This document shows, in pieces, positions 1-11,757 of a stretch of DNA of 64,000 nt (positions within the stretch are counted from its first letter, which is position 1; the number at the start of each line of letters is the position of its first letter). A program made the position numbers and the translations under genes. The DNA lies in assembly GCA_016648135.1 (NCBI GenBank), contig JADDOH010010020.1:62001-126000 (forward strand). The letters are read 5' to 3'. Origin of the DNA: Agrypnia vestita (taxonomy: Eukaryota; Arthropoda; Insecta; Trichoptera; Phryganeidae). The notes beneath the pieces were generated by a model, which searched no databases, was not told where the DNA came from, and was given only the letters and a program-made list of their open reading frames with translations.

Positions 1-202
1 CTTTTTAACAGATAATTAACACAATTAATGCGCGGTTCGAAGACGACATTTGGAATGATTTTTTGTCCTGTTTGCGCGGCAAATGAGGTTACTTGACAAA
101 TAGAACTCGTTCATTCATTCAAATACTTGAGATATAACCAATGATAAGCTTTAAAAACCCATAAACGCAGGTAAAATAGACCGAATTCGCATATGTGTCT
201 AG

Positions 203-251
203 GGAGCGCAGATCTGCGCTCCAGCACCCGACCGGTTAAAAATTTTAACCG
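203..251. repeat. Two adjacent perfect palindromes
   Basis: GGAGCGCAGATCTGCGCTCC (203-222) is a perfect 20-base palindrome. Ten bases later comes GGTTAAAA-A-TTTTAACC, a perfect arm pair with a one-base centre (234-250). Function unknown. Confidence 0.6.
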
Positions 252-2698
252 TGGTACTAAATGTCATTTTCCACGGAATTCTCGTTATGTTTAAAAACCT
301 AAGACGTATCACAAAAATATTTATATTTTTTATTATTATTTATAAAAAGTATTTTATCGGATAGTCCACATTGCTTTCCATCTTATTTAGTTATTTCCCT
401 AGTCATGCAATAATGCAATTCCGCTGAGTCAATTACACGCGTTATTATGTCAAACTTAATATTAACATTTGCGCTTTTATTTTTAGTAGATAACCAATCA
501 TGTTATGCGAAACCTACTCAGAATAATTAATTTTTAAAAATTAATCCGATGTAAGTTTGGTGCGTTGAATGATAGTTGCAATAAAAATGTCGTTTGTAAT
601 AAGAGAGAAAGAGATCATTAATTTCCCAGGGAAAAGAATAAGAAACAATGAATAGAATCACATCTCTCTCGATATTTAAATGTAAAAAGGAGAAAGTAAT
701 GTTGGATGAGACTTGATAAATGTTATTCAGTATATTATTCGACCGTATTCCGAAAATTGCAATATTGGGATCTTAAGATTCTTATTCCAACATTTAAATA
801 GACGACAATAAAAATAAAAAATATACGAGACGAGTGTTTGTTTCTTTCAGTTTCTACTTGAGAGAGAGAGGGAGAAAAGAGTACATGACGGCTATCCGTT
901 AAACTTCAAAATATAAATACAAGTCCAACGCGACAATGACAATTTTGCCATAATTTTACATAAGAATTGTAATGTTACCTTTGCGATAGGTACTTCGGTA
1001 TTCCGTTTGAAGCTGTCAGACCAGACCGCCTGGATAAGAAGGCACCGGGGAAATCTGTCCCTTTTTAAAGACATTGCAAACATCGGACACACAAATAAAG
1101 GTTGAATAGAGAGAACATTGAGAGAGATATGTGAATATATACAAATCTCCTTATTTGAGTATGACGAACACCGCCGTATACCTACTCGTTTATTATTGTT
1201 GTCCATTAAGTGTTGGGATAACAATCTTAGGTCCCAATATTACTATTTCTGGAAAACGGCCGATTGTCACGAAATTCTAAAAATCAAGGAGAGTTTGGAA
1301 AAATCGAAGAAAAAGAAATGACACATAATCGCTTCCTGGGCGTTATGGAATATTCTGGAAGAAACCCACTTACTCCAGAAATTTCTCCAGAAAAATTTGC
1401 TCCAGAGTTTTCGAGTTCTCGAGCGATTATAAATTTCGAGGAAAGCGCGCCCGAAACAACAGTTTTTGTGGTGACGTTTCGGTGATTACACAGATAAAGC
1501 GAAACCAGAGACAAGAAGCGTAGTGGTGATTCAGTGTGACCAAGAAGACCGTAAATTTAGAGAGTACCTAACGGGCGTTCGGAAATAAGTGCGTTCCCAG
1601 ATGTGCGACTTTACTAATAAAAGTGTAAAGTGTTCCACAGACGAGTGACTAGTGCAAAATTAGTCCGAATTACATAATACTGCTTCAATTAGGTATATTC
1701 GTGTTTAGCGAGTTTGGTGATTTAATAAGACTTTATTTAATAAGACTATTTTGCCACTTTTCTTATAAAATCGATGAACCATTCAGAGGAATATGTATAT
1801 TCCTATATGCAGAAAAAAGAACTTTTCCTCTATTTTAACATTTAAGATAATAACGACAAATGATTAATTATAACTTTCAATATATTTCTTAAAGAAATCC
1901 TTTGAAATTCACTAAGATTAAAAATGTATTTTCTTTTATAAAATTTAAAAATATAATTTTACCCGCTCGGAGTGTAGAGAAAAAATAAAATCACATTTTT
2001 CCGTATTTTTTGATAATTTTTTATCATTATTACGTAAAAATAGCTAAAAGTTTGCCCTTGCGTATTATTAAAATGCGTCGTCTTTAAATAACGACATCAC
2101 TAGGGATAAAATCTAATAACCGAGGACCCCAAACTTGTATCAAGTTGTGGTACTAACAGTTCCTTAATTAAAAAACGGGGTAAGGCAATCACGCTTGATG
2201 TGAAATTGAGTTTCGGGGAGCACGAAATCGGGCGACGCCACCACCGGCGCGAAATCCACCGGCCGTGTAATAAGCCTTGGTAAAACAACTATTTTATTAA
2301 ATATCGTTTACATTACGGCATTAGTAATATAAAATGATGTAACGTAATTTTATACAGCGTTATCATCAATGTACATTTTATAAATGGATCATAAAAAGTA
2401 CTCAAATTACGGACGAAACTTTTTTAGGACATTATGTAAATTCAAGAAAATGTTATATAATATTTATACACTGAGTGCTCCATATTATATTATACAATTA
2501 CACGAAATAAACCCGTCTCGCTACCCAACCCTCATAACAATAGACATGATGACAGTATTAAAGAAATAGTGATTTTTGAGAAGAAAATATTTTGAAAGGA
2601 TTCTAAAAAATGATCCAGTTTTAATATACACATTGAGATTAATAAGATTTTCAATGAAATAAAATTATGCAATCCGCCATTTTAACTGAAACATCAAA
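252..2698. other. No gene seen; AT-rich unique DNA
   Basis: Frames at 892 (minus), 1118, 1264, 1284 (minus), 2100 (minus) and 2384 look like chance ORFs. The block 1280-1640 is slightly richer in GC with TCCAGAAA repeats (1374-1412). No recognisable repeat family. Confidence 0.5.
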
Positions 2699-2785
2699 TG
2701 ACGTCACGCCTCAGTACCCATCACTGTGTCTTTGAACCGTCGCCATAGACACAATGCAATGTTTACTGAGGCTTGATGTCACGTA
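2699..2785. repeat. Hairpin with a consensus CRE at one end
   Basis: TGACGTCA (2699-2706) starts the arm TGACGTCACGCCTCAGTA. Its diverged inverse (TACTGAGGCTTGATGTCACG) ends near 2783. The inner part GTGTCTTTG...CATAGACAC can also pair. It may be a tiny MITE or a regulatory palindrome. Confidence 0.45.
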
Positions 2786-3122
2786 GATGAAATGACAGCT
2801 GCGGGCGTTTGTGCGCGAAATAAAAAATATGTAGGTGAAAATGCAATTATTTGCGTAAAAACTTAGTTTATTACTGAAATAATGTTATTTTCGGTAATAG
2901 TAGACATTTATCTACGATGTAAAATGTTATTTCAAAATTTGTCATCATGCTTATTATATATTTATGTAAATTTAGTACACTTTTCTTGTATGTGGATTTT
3001 TGAAATCATAAGTATAATTAATAAAAAAAAGGTAGCTTATATAAAAATGTTTAATTACAGGAAAATCGGGAGTTCATAATACATTATAAAATATCGAAGA
3101 GTTAATTTCTCAGTTTTAACTA

Positions 3123-3362
3123 ACTGTAAGCCGTCAAAAATGGAACATTGGTTCTCGTCTTTGCCTGAGCCCTAGTAGGTATATATTTATAGCATCTTTT
3201 TGGCAATCTACGGAAAGGCGACCTTAGCAACATGCGTTAATTGGCCCATTCGGGTTTGGTGGACCGAGGTTCAAGCTCCATCTCCGGCCGTGAATTCGAA
3301 TGAAATTACGGACGTTACGGGGACAGACTGACGGACGGACGGACAGACAACGAAATTATTAT
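3123..3362 (-). mobile_element. Helitron (tRNA-core type), diverged
   Basis: The family end CTGTAAGCCGTCAAAAATGG is at 3123. The middle has GGTTCAAGCTCC as a B-box-like motif, then GTGAATTCGAATGAAATTAC and repeated GACGGACGGACAGAC, closing at CGAAATTATTATG. The terminal hairpin is degenerate. Confidence 0.7.
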
Positions 3363-5021
3363 GTTTGATGATAATAAATCGTTGTCAATAGAAGATGAAA
3401 ATAAATCGAAAGAAGGCAAAGATACATTTTTAGTACTATGTAATTTATTACTAACTTTGGTTAGTAAAATATCTATGATCATTTGAGTTTTTATATGTAT
3501 GCGATCGGTTTCGGGAAAAATTCCTTTTATTTATAAAATTCAATTTTAAAAATAAATTTATTACGTGACTATAATTATTAAAATCTAGGATGATATAAAA
3601 TCTGATTATAATGAATAACCACAAGGTATTTGCGATAAATATTAAAAATATTAATAATTATTGTTTTCCATGAGGACATAAATAAGAGTTTTGTAATAAG
3701 ACTACACAAATAAAAAATACGTTCAATTCACTTGAGTTAATAAATAAAGGTTATTTAAGTCGAGAATAATTTTTTAATGATTAAAATTTCCTGTAATCGG
3801 AATACGTATAACATTATCTTGCGACCTTGCGTGTAACATTGGAATGACTTTCAGGCAAGAAAATTTACAGACAAATTGAGTATTTAAGCAAGATTAAGTA
3901 TTTTAGCAAACTTTATTTATTGCTGTGTTGAACAAATTTTTAATTGCAGTGATAATATTTCAAGCAAGTATCTTATTAGTTTTTTTACTTACAATATAAC
4001 CATCAAAATAAAATAAAAAAATTAGAATACAAAATAATTTTCAATTAATGCAAAATTGGCCGAAATATGTCTGTCATTCTTCAAGAATCTCAACTTACCC
4101 GAGTAAGTTTATCCACACAAATATTATTTCAGTCTTTCTTTCAGAAATATTTTTCGATTTATACATTTTTCTTTTTAGCCGAGTTCTTCTCCTGTATAAA
4201 ACCTTTGAATCACATTTACTGAGGTATTTCTTTTAGGGCATTAAATAGAAACTGTACTCTCAAACACATTACAGATAAGGAAAACATCATGTTCCATTCC
4301 GAGAAAGAATTTTGTATTACCTTTTGATATAGGTAGGTACCTACGGGAAATTCGTATACTTTCCTCAGAATCTGATAGCATTACTAAAAGGAATTTATTT
4401 AATATATATTGAGACCGATATGATATCGTAATAATAATATTAATAAATTATATTAGAAAGGTATACTCTTTTTTCGTATAATTTTCGTACTTAGCATTTA
4501 CAAAAAATAATTAACTAATAATAAATTAGTTAATTAATACCGTCGTAATAAATGATTTACGAGTAAATAACTCGCAGCTAAATTATATCTATGTTTAAAA
4601 TAGAGCACCTAAATATTTAATTATTTTTTGTATCTTACGTCTTAATTTTCAAGTTTAATAGGTTTTTATGAGATATTGATATTCCTGATTACCTTTCATA
4701 AGTTGTTCTTATTCTCAAAATTGAATCATAAATAAAATATTTTCTCTATGTTGGAATATATCTAAAGAAAATCTTAGTTGTTTAATTACATTCGGTTCAT
4801 TATTTTAACAGTAAATAACAATTATAAAGAGGCCATAAAAACGAGTAGAGCCTCAAGGAAGTCTTGTAAATTATTTGAGTGATACACATTGTTTAATTTT
4901 AATCGGGTTGCTTAGTGGCCAATATAGATAAAGTTCACATAAAAAAAATTCAAGTATTATGTAGAGATGAACATGAATAATTATTTTTGAGGAAATTGTC
5001 TTGCAACGTTTTAATAATGAA
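3363..5021. other. No gene or recognised repeat
   Basis: Very AT-rich. It contains a small AATTAACTAAT/ATTAGTTAATT palindrome near 4508-4534 and a TAGGTAGGTACCTACG word at 4331. The 62-codon frame at 4048 is chance. Confidence 0.5.
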
Positions 5022-5640
5022 TTAGCTCTAACCCGTCAAAAATGACAGTACTTTTATATGCCGGTTCCTAAAGAATAAGTATTTACTTATTTATAACCGA
5101 CATCCATAAAATAGTTTTAACGACTTTTATCAAAATATTATGATTTTTTTTCAATATTTCCTCTGCCGGCAGTTAAATTTACTATTCTAAATGGCGGAAC
5201 ATGAAATGGTTCGTGTCTTTGCTAATTCCTTTATGTACTGTATTTTTGACGAATAAAGAGTAGCTTGTTTGGTCTTGTGGTTAGGACACTCGCCTCGTGA
5301 TCCAAAGGTTGCGGGTTCGAACCTCACTCACTCCAGACTAGCAAGTTAGTCCTATTTTCATAGCACAAGCGTTTAGCTTAGTTTGAAAATAGTTTGAATA
5401 TTGATGTGACACGTATTCCGTGATCGCATCTCTATTAAAAAAAAAAAATTAGGCTCAGCGATGGCATCATCGCTATCGTTGCCGCCTTCGGGTTTGCTCG
5501 TCTGGGGTTCAAGCCCCAATTCCAGCCGTTTAATTTATTTTTTTAGCCGTGAATTCGAATGAAATTACGGAGGTTACATGAAGTTACGGGAACAGACACA
5601 CAGATGGACGGACAGACAGACAAACTACGAAATTATTGTG
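5022..5640 (-). mobile_element. Helitron (tRNA-core type) split by a SINE
   Basis: The Helitron 3' end (minus orientation) lies at 5022-5050 with hairpin arms around GTCAAAAATGAC. The internal block resumes after the SINE at 5260-5448 with GGCTCAGCGATGGC, B-box-like GGGGTTCAAGCCCC (about 5507-5520), the GAATTCGAATGAAATTACGG block and the GACGGACAGACAGACAAAC end near 5640. The order matches 19679-19928 reversed, so the SINE landed in a resident Helitron. Confidence 0.75.
5260..5448 (+). mobile_element. tRNA-derived SINE, copy 1 (near full length)
   Basis: The tRNA-like head has A-box-like sequence at about 5270-5286 and a perfect B box GGTTCGAACC at 5314-5323. It is followed by a conserved body (CAAGCGTTTAGCTTAG) and a tail ending in CGCATCTCTATT plus an A run to 5448. 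The same structure recurs at five other places in this window. Pol III transcription and LINE-assisted retroposition are the known behaviour of such elements. This copy sits inside a Helitron (5022-5640). Confidence 0.9.
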
Positions 5641-6050
5641 TTTGACAAACTATGTAACACAGTAGTAATAAATTAATAATGTGCTCGTGATTCACCACAA
5701 TTCTGATTCTCCAGTTCCCAAACACCAGTTCTAACTTAATTGGTCAGTAATAATAATAATAAAAAACAAATCTATTTCACTAAAATATATGTAAAATGAA
5801 AAAAGATAAAACAGTCTAAAAACTGAAGTTGAGGTAAAGCATCTAAAAAAGTGTGTTAAAATTTGGGGAGAAATAAAAAAAATCTTAAACACAATTAGTG
5901 CAATTTAAAGCTCTAGTAAGATAGCTTACGTAGTCAATGATATCGAAACAGGTGAAACATATTTAATACGGCGATCGCAAACATATATTTACGAAAAGCG
6001 CCAACGGCTCGGTGATATGCTTGTATTTACGCACTTTAATTCATTTAACG

Positions 6051-6227
6051 GCCCTCGTAGCCCAGTGGGCATGACCCTGGCTTCTCACACCGAGGGTTCC
6101 GGCTTCGATTCCCGGTGAGGGCACAATTAATCTGTGTGATTTACTCAAGCCTGGGTGTTTTGTGATGTGTTTTGCTTCTGTAATTGGGCCTCTTGGCCTG
6201 TTGAAGGGTAAAATGAATTTTTTTTTA
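6051..6227 (+). mobile_element. Second SINE type with tRNA-like head
   Basis: The head starts GCCCTCGTAGCCCAGTGGGC and closes with a T-arm-like GGCTTCGATTCCC (6101-6113) and GTGAGGGCA, so a 7-bp acceptor-like stem can form. The anticodon stem does not pair well, which argues against a functional tRNA. About 100 bases of non-tRNA body follow, ending in a T/A run near 6220. It is a single copy here. The 70-codon minus frame across it is a shadow. Confidence 0.75.
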
Positions 6228-7309
6228 AATCTACCGGATTGATTGGTTAACATTAAAAATAATATCGGAATAACTAGAATCTATTGATTATGAAATGAAT
6301 CCGAAAACTGTCCTATGTCTAAAAAAAATTCGAATACAAAATGACAATAAGAAAACAGTCTCATCAGTAAACGTTGATTTAGAGGTATCATTTTTATAAA
6401 ATAATTATTGTGAGACGAAATTTCTTTTAAAGCTGTAAAGTAATCCTCTTACTTTCTGTATCTAAACATTTTATTTATCTTCAGAGAGCCCCGGCGGGAC
6501 TCCGGCTGATGTGAGCTCAGCGATTTTTGTTTAAATACATTTCTGTACCTACCGGTACATAAATGTTTTTAAAGTATTACATTGCGGTCTATATTATATG
6601 ATACTATTCTCTCACGAACGGTAACGAGCGTCAATTAAATAATCCAACGGGAAAAGTGGTCGTTACCCGACACAACTTCCAAACTTTTGAATATATTAAT
6701 GTACTGCGATATTCTGGAACCGCCGCATGTGGACTTTTGTGTGCTACCTAATATTATTTCCGCGAGAATAATTGCATGCAATATACGCTTGAACCCTTCT
6801 TGTGGTGAATGCTTTTATCGTATGAATACTGGAAATTAATAAAGAACTAAGTGCCAGAATGTTCATTTTAAGGGGGTGATTTAAGGTTAATTCGGTGAAA
6901 AAAAGTCATGTTTTCAAGATTTTTTTTGGCAATACAGGTAGAACTAGTTTGTTTACTTAACTTCTATATAATAATACATTATCTAAACTTATTTTTAAAA
7001 AAATAATTGCAAAATATTTATATTTAAGCGAGTGGCAGTGAATTTCCGGGGGCGCCTCGAAAAAAAGTTGTTTTGCGGTTTACTTCATAACTAGAAAGAG
7101 AATCATCTGAAACAAAAAAATCTAAATGCACTTGTTGAAGGAGATGTTTCTCAAGGTAACGCCGTGAAGATTTTGAACAAATGTATACTAACAAAATTAA
7201 ATTTAAATATCGATGTAGATAATCAAAATATTAAAAAGTTATATATGGAAAATGAATAGTAATAAAGTACCTACTTAACGTGAAAATAAATAAAATAAAA
7301 TAAATTGTT

Positions 7310-7440
7310 ATCCTTACGAAGGGGCCATGGGCTCTGAAACATGTCGAATTTTTTTCAACAAAAAAGTGGTGTAAACAAAGTTTATTTCTATTAAATGTAA
7401 TTATAATGTCACCACAAAATAATTTTGCTGTGTTTGAAGA
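7310..7440 (+). repeat. Short dispersed repeat Y (also 9785-9915, 52665-52760)
   Basis: CGAAGGGGCC...CTCTGAAACATGT, then TTTTCAACAAAAAAGTGGTG and ACAAAGTTTATTT...TCACCACAAAAT. Related copies are at 9785-9915 (GACGAAGGGACTATCGGTTC) and 52665-52760. Class unknown; two of the three lie next to element X. Confidence 0.55.
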
Positions 7441-7516
7441 AATTCCATATGTTACTTACATTTTGTAAATACCTACTTGGTTTTTCTACTTGCAAATTGT
7501 AGCATTTTTTCAAAAA

Positions 7517-8068
7517 AGTAACCCATAAAAACCAAGTTTTTATTATACTCCCTTTCTTTGTAAAATATAACAACAATTAAAGACGAATTAAAACATATAA
7601 CATAACACTAAACTTACAGTAGGTAATTTAATATATTTTTAAAATGTCAGATGTTTTGAACTTTGATAGGACACTTCATGCTTTGAAGATTAAATTCTAA
7701 AAACATTTGTCAGTCAATTTAGATTTTCGACATTCGTTGTGAAGTACCTATTATGTATACCGACGGAGTAATTCAAATTTAGAAAATATTCCGCGACGTT
7801 ATCGGGCCGCCGTTGTTAATAAAACTTTTCTAATGATTCCAATTTGGAAAAACCAATAAAATTTCTAAAAATCCGAAATTATACTATAATTATTAATTTT
7901 TTTTAACGAAAATTTGATAGATCTTCTTGATCGTCGCCACGAGTCTGCTTGCCAAGTTTCAGCTCGATTGGATCACGGGAAAAGGGTCAAAAATTGATCC
8001 AAAGTTTTTTTTGACGGCAAGCCGGCAAGCAAGCAGAAGCCTCGAGTTAAAATAAAGGGAGTAAAAAT
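7517..8068 (+). repeat. Dispersed element X, copy 1
   Basis: It starts AGTAACCCATAAAAACCAAG with TATACTCCCTTTCTTTG and ends AAAGGGAGTAAAAAT; the CTCCCTTT ends are inverted. It shares with 45543 and 51888 the block GCCAAGTTTCAGCTCGATTG, GGGTCAAAAATTGATCCAAA. No transposase was seen. Class unknown. Confidence 0.7.
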
Positions 8069-8842
8069 ATCGCGTATCCACCTAATTCCTGCGTCAAAGG
8101 AAATCGACACTTCACGCCGGTGCGCGGTGTATCAGTTTTCTTTCAAAATTTGCGTACAAAGAAAGCGCTGGTTTATACAGACAGGCTCATTATAGTATCA
8201 TCATTTTACGTTCCTTTTTCTTGTAATAATGAGGTGGGATCCATTTTCCTTTATATTCTCGCGTTTAAATTCAATCATTGAATTGTATCCACGCACGTTA
8301 TTGTAATATTATTTTATGTGCAGTCTTTTTTTTCAAACTTTTTATAATATTTATGGTCGATACAGTGACAGGAACTCCTGGCCACGACATAGTATCGAGG
8401 TCGGAAGAGATCTAATATAGCCGGCTTCGTATCTACTGACATCTAGACTAACGGAGAGCATCGCCCGTAGAATTCCAATAAATTATTAGAAACCGAAGAA
8501 ATTTTTTTCTTAACATTTACGTCCAAAATAAATAATAAAATCACAAAAAAGAAAGCAAAGGAAAAGAAATAAGGAGAATGAAAAAAGTTAACATAATAAA
8601 TATAATAATAAAACCTTAAAAAATACATTAAGTACACAAAAAGACTATAGTAAACGCATAATCAGAAAGTGGATCCCAATAATTACATTGTAGAAAATTG
8701 AGAAACTACTCGTAAATGTAGAAAAAAACACGTATAGGAAAAATAAACTGTTACCGCAAAAAGCCTTCCAAATAATTGAAAGTCAAGTTGTAAATATGTA
8801 TTGATTAAGTTGTAAGAAGAAAATTTTCAATCAATGAACATT

Positions 8843-9014
8843 GTAGCTTGTTGGTCTTGTGTTTAGGACACTCGTGATCCAAAGGTTGCGGGTTCGAACC
8901 TCACTCCAGACTAGCAAATTAGTCCTATTTTCATAGCATAAGCGTTTAGCTTAGTTTGAAAGTAATAAGAATATTGATATGACACGTATTCCGTGTTCTC
9001 TATTTAAAAAAAAA
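8843..9014 (+). mobile_element. tRNA-derived SINE, copy 2
   Basis: Same family as 5260-5448: head, B box GGTTCGAACC, CATAAGCGTTTAGCTTAG body and A-rich tail. It has lost a few bases in the head, between CACTCG and GTGATCC, that the other copies keep. Confidence 0.88.
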
Positions 9015-9980
9015 TCGTCTGAAAATATATGATAGATGAGCATATTCATTACCACGCCCGTGATAACTATTTATCGGTGAATTTAATTTATAATTTGTAT
9101 TTCCAGGCTGGCCATAAAAACTTGCGTTTTGCCAGGTAAACCTATCAGGAACATGAAACATAATTATTAATGGATTTACTTCAGGACAATCTAGGTAACA
9201 TAGACATTCATTTATTGTAGTGTCCGAGCCTAGTTAATTTATCCTTATTTTTTTATATTTAGAGGGTTTTATTAGAATTTTACCCTTCCAATTCATGAAA
9301 TAATATAAAACTTATTAGATGGAAATAATATAAAACTAAGTAGATTTTACCACTGCCGGCGCGGCGGTCAACGCAGTAAGTCATCCAGTTGTGTACACCA
9401 TGTAGTTCTCGATACTATCGTTCTAGGTAAAATACTAAGGTAATTAGGCTGTCCAACCGCATGTAAAGCATCATAAACTCTAATGAATTGGAAAAATGTC
9501 CAATATTTTCAAGAAAATGTATTATGTAATATCTTTAATAAAATAATTTGCGACACTGAAAACTCAGTTTATCTCAGCTTAGAATAGTTAACAGATACAT
9601 TTAACGATTTTTATTATAGACAAGTTAAACGAAACGCTTAAACTACGATGACCAGACATATAGAAATAAAATAGTTATTTTTGAAATTTGTTTTTATGTT
9701 AGTACCTACTTAATTATTTATTCATTTCCATCATTTTATTTTTATTGTCTAAACTTTGATTTTTTATTTTTTATTTGTTAGTATACTCTGTATACTGACG
9801 AAGGGACTATCGGTTCTGAACATGTTGATATTTTCAATAAACAATTAATTCGTGAAAACAAATTATACTTATAGTAATTATATTAATAACGTCACCACAA
9901 AATCTAAAAAATATATTTAAATATATATATATTTTTTTTTCAATTGATTGAGCAACATTGTAGATTGACATTTTTAAAAA

Positions 9981-10343
9981 AATATTGATTATTTTGTTTG
10001 TATATATCTACTTTTATGTGAGTTTTTTTTCACCAACATGTTTCAGAAATTACCATTCTATCATCAGGGTGCTGTATAACTGTCAAAAAATTCGAATGAA
10101 ATGTCTTTTGTTCCTTGTTAATAATATTGTTAATAACAACTTCCGAGTAATCAAAAACTTCAGTAATAATTTTTTTTTAAATAATTTTTCAAATAATTTG
10201 GAAGAACAAGGAACAAAAGACATTTCATTCGAATTTTTTGACAGTTATACAGCACCCTGATTATGGAATGGTAATTTCTGAATCATGTTGGTGGAAAAAA
10301 ACTCACATATAAGTAGATATATACAAATAAAATAATCAATATT
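9981..10343. mobile_element. Foldback MITE with 139-bp arms
   Basis: Arms 9981-10119 and 10205-10343 are inverted copies at roughly 95% identity by eye, around an 85-base AT-rich loop. The 91-codon plus frame at 9985 is produced by the arms and is not a gene. Confidence 0.9.
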
Positions 10344-11199
10344 TTTTATATTTATTTTTATTATCCGTCTTTATAGCCAATGAATAGTGCAGTTACCAAG
10401 AATGGCTCTCGCCTCCCGGTATGTTTTATTAGACGATGCACTCGAGACCACGTTTGTAGCCCGGCCGTGTTAGCACGGGAACATATTCCGATTGCATTAC
10501 TGACCGCGCTCAGATGCAAGATATAAATGATGAAAACTCGCCGCGAATGTAATGGGCTACTTATAAATGTTTTAGACGATGTTATGAACGATGGTTTCTG
10601 ATATTTAAAATTTAAGCATTTCTAAGGTAGGCTAAATATGCGCATCTTCGAAAAAATAGCTGTACTATGTATGACGCTGCAGGCCTTTAATCGTAGAACA
10701 GCATGTCTGATGCTGTTTGAGGAAATTGGGCCACGAATAGGTATTTCAGTTACATTCTATACGTGAAATGAATTCATGCATTGCGAGTCACGGGCTAGAA
10801 AATATGAGACTTCAGACAACGGACTTTGAATCATATCGCGACGGCGCGGGCGCTAAAGTCAGCCGTTTTAGCCGCGCTCCCCCTCGTGCCTGGTTCGCAA
10901 GGCTTAAAATGCATTAGGTTATCGGTTTCTCTTTCCAACACCTCCCTTTGTCCAACGATGCGTATATTGATGTAGGTTTTACAAGTTTTGTTCAGTAAGT
11001 GTTTGAAATTTTGTATTTATCCTAACATCTACAATCTTTACATACCTCCCTATCCTGACTCAGAGATATACGTAGTTTTGCGTCAAAATGTCAAACAATC
11101 ACCGTGGAGTATTGGTTGGAGATATTTTTTGCAATTTAATCTTGAAGCAGGATACACTTCTTTTACATTTGCTTCCAAGGATGTTTCATAGCTGATATT
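10344..11199. other. No gene seen
   Basis: Slight GC enrichment at 10390-10520 and 10820-10900. Otherwise nothing supports a gene. Confidence 0.4.
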
Positions 11200-11757
11200 T
11201 TAAAATTTTCTTGAAGGATTCAACAAGATCATCAAAATACTTCACATCAAGTGTGATACCATAGTCCGAGTCGTATATTTCACTGCCGATATTTTTTTGA
11301 GATCAATGGTGCGTTGGAAGTCTGACGCTAGCATGTCAGATGAATAAGACGAAGGACTCCGTAGTTGTGGCTTGTAACGTGGCCATTGCAACTACCGCTG
11401 AATGAACTGGCAAATTGTCCTGGTAAAAGATTACGCTGTTTGTCAATGTTTCGGGTTATTTTTTTCCTTATTTCTTTTTTCTATTGGTTTATGAGGCTAT
11501 TTTAGTCGTGTCTATTTATTGTTCTGCCTTCTTCCAAGTATTGTATGATAATTTCCTTACGATTCCAACATGCCGCCATTACCTTGTTGAAAAAAACCCT
11601 GTAATCCGCTATTGTGCGCAATGCCGCTTGTTTCAATTATTTTTTGGGCTCTGTTTGGTGGTTCTCTTTCTATCCAGGCAGCATCCGTAGACACAAATAA
11701 TACCAAGAAATTATCGGAATTAACATAATATATAACCAAACACGTTAAGTTACACAA
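11200..11757 (-). pseudogene. Tc1/mariner-like transposase relic
   Basis: Minus-strand pieces in several frames. STDAAW (in the frame 11757-11557) resembles the first catalytic Asp region. A LEEGRTIN-like segment near 11530 is followed by VIFYQDNLPVHSAVVAM at about 11390-11440, the classic second-Asp motif (QDN-x-P-x-H). YFDDLVESFKK near 11210-11240 could be the C-terminal part. Many stops and frameshifts separate them. I did not find terminal inverted repeats, so element limits are unknown. Confidence 0.5.

Larger units (their letters stand above)
6228..8842. other. AT-rich spacer outside elements X and Y
   Basis: Outside repeats Y (7310-7440) and X (7517-8068), nothing recognisable was seen. 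The 64-codon minus frame at 8443 is a poly-Phe/Tyr chance ORF. Confidence 0.45.

Noticed and set aside
6051..6123. Functional tRNA gene
   Set aside because: The acceptor and T arms look tRNA-like but the anticodon stem does not pair, and a SINE body follows directly.
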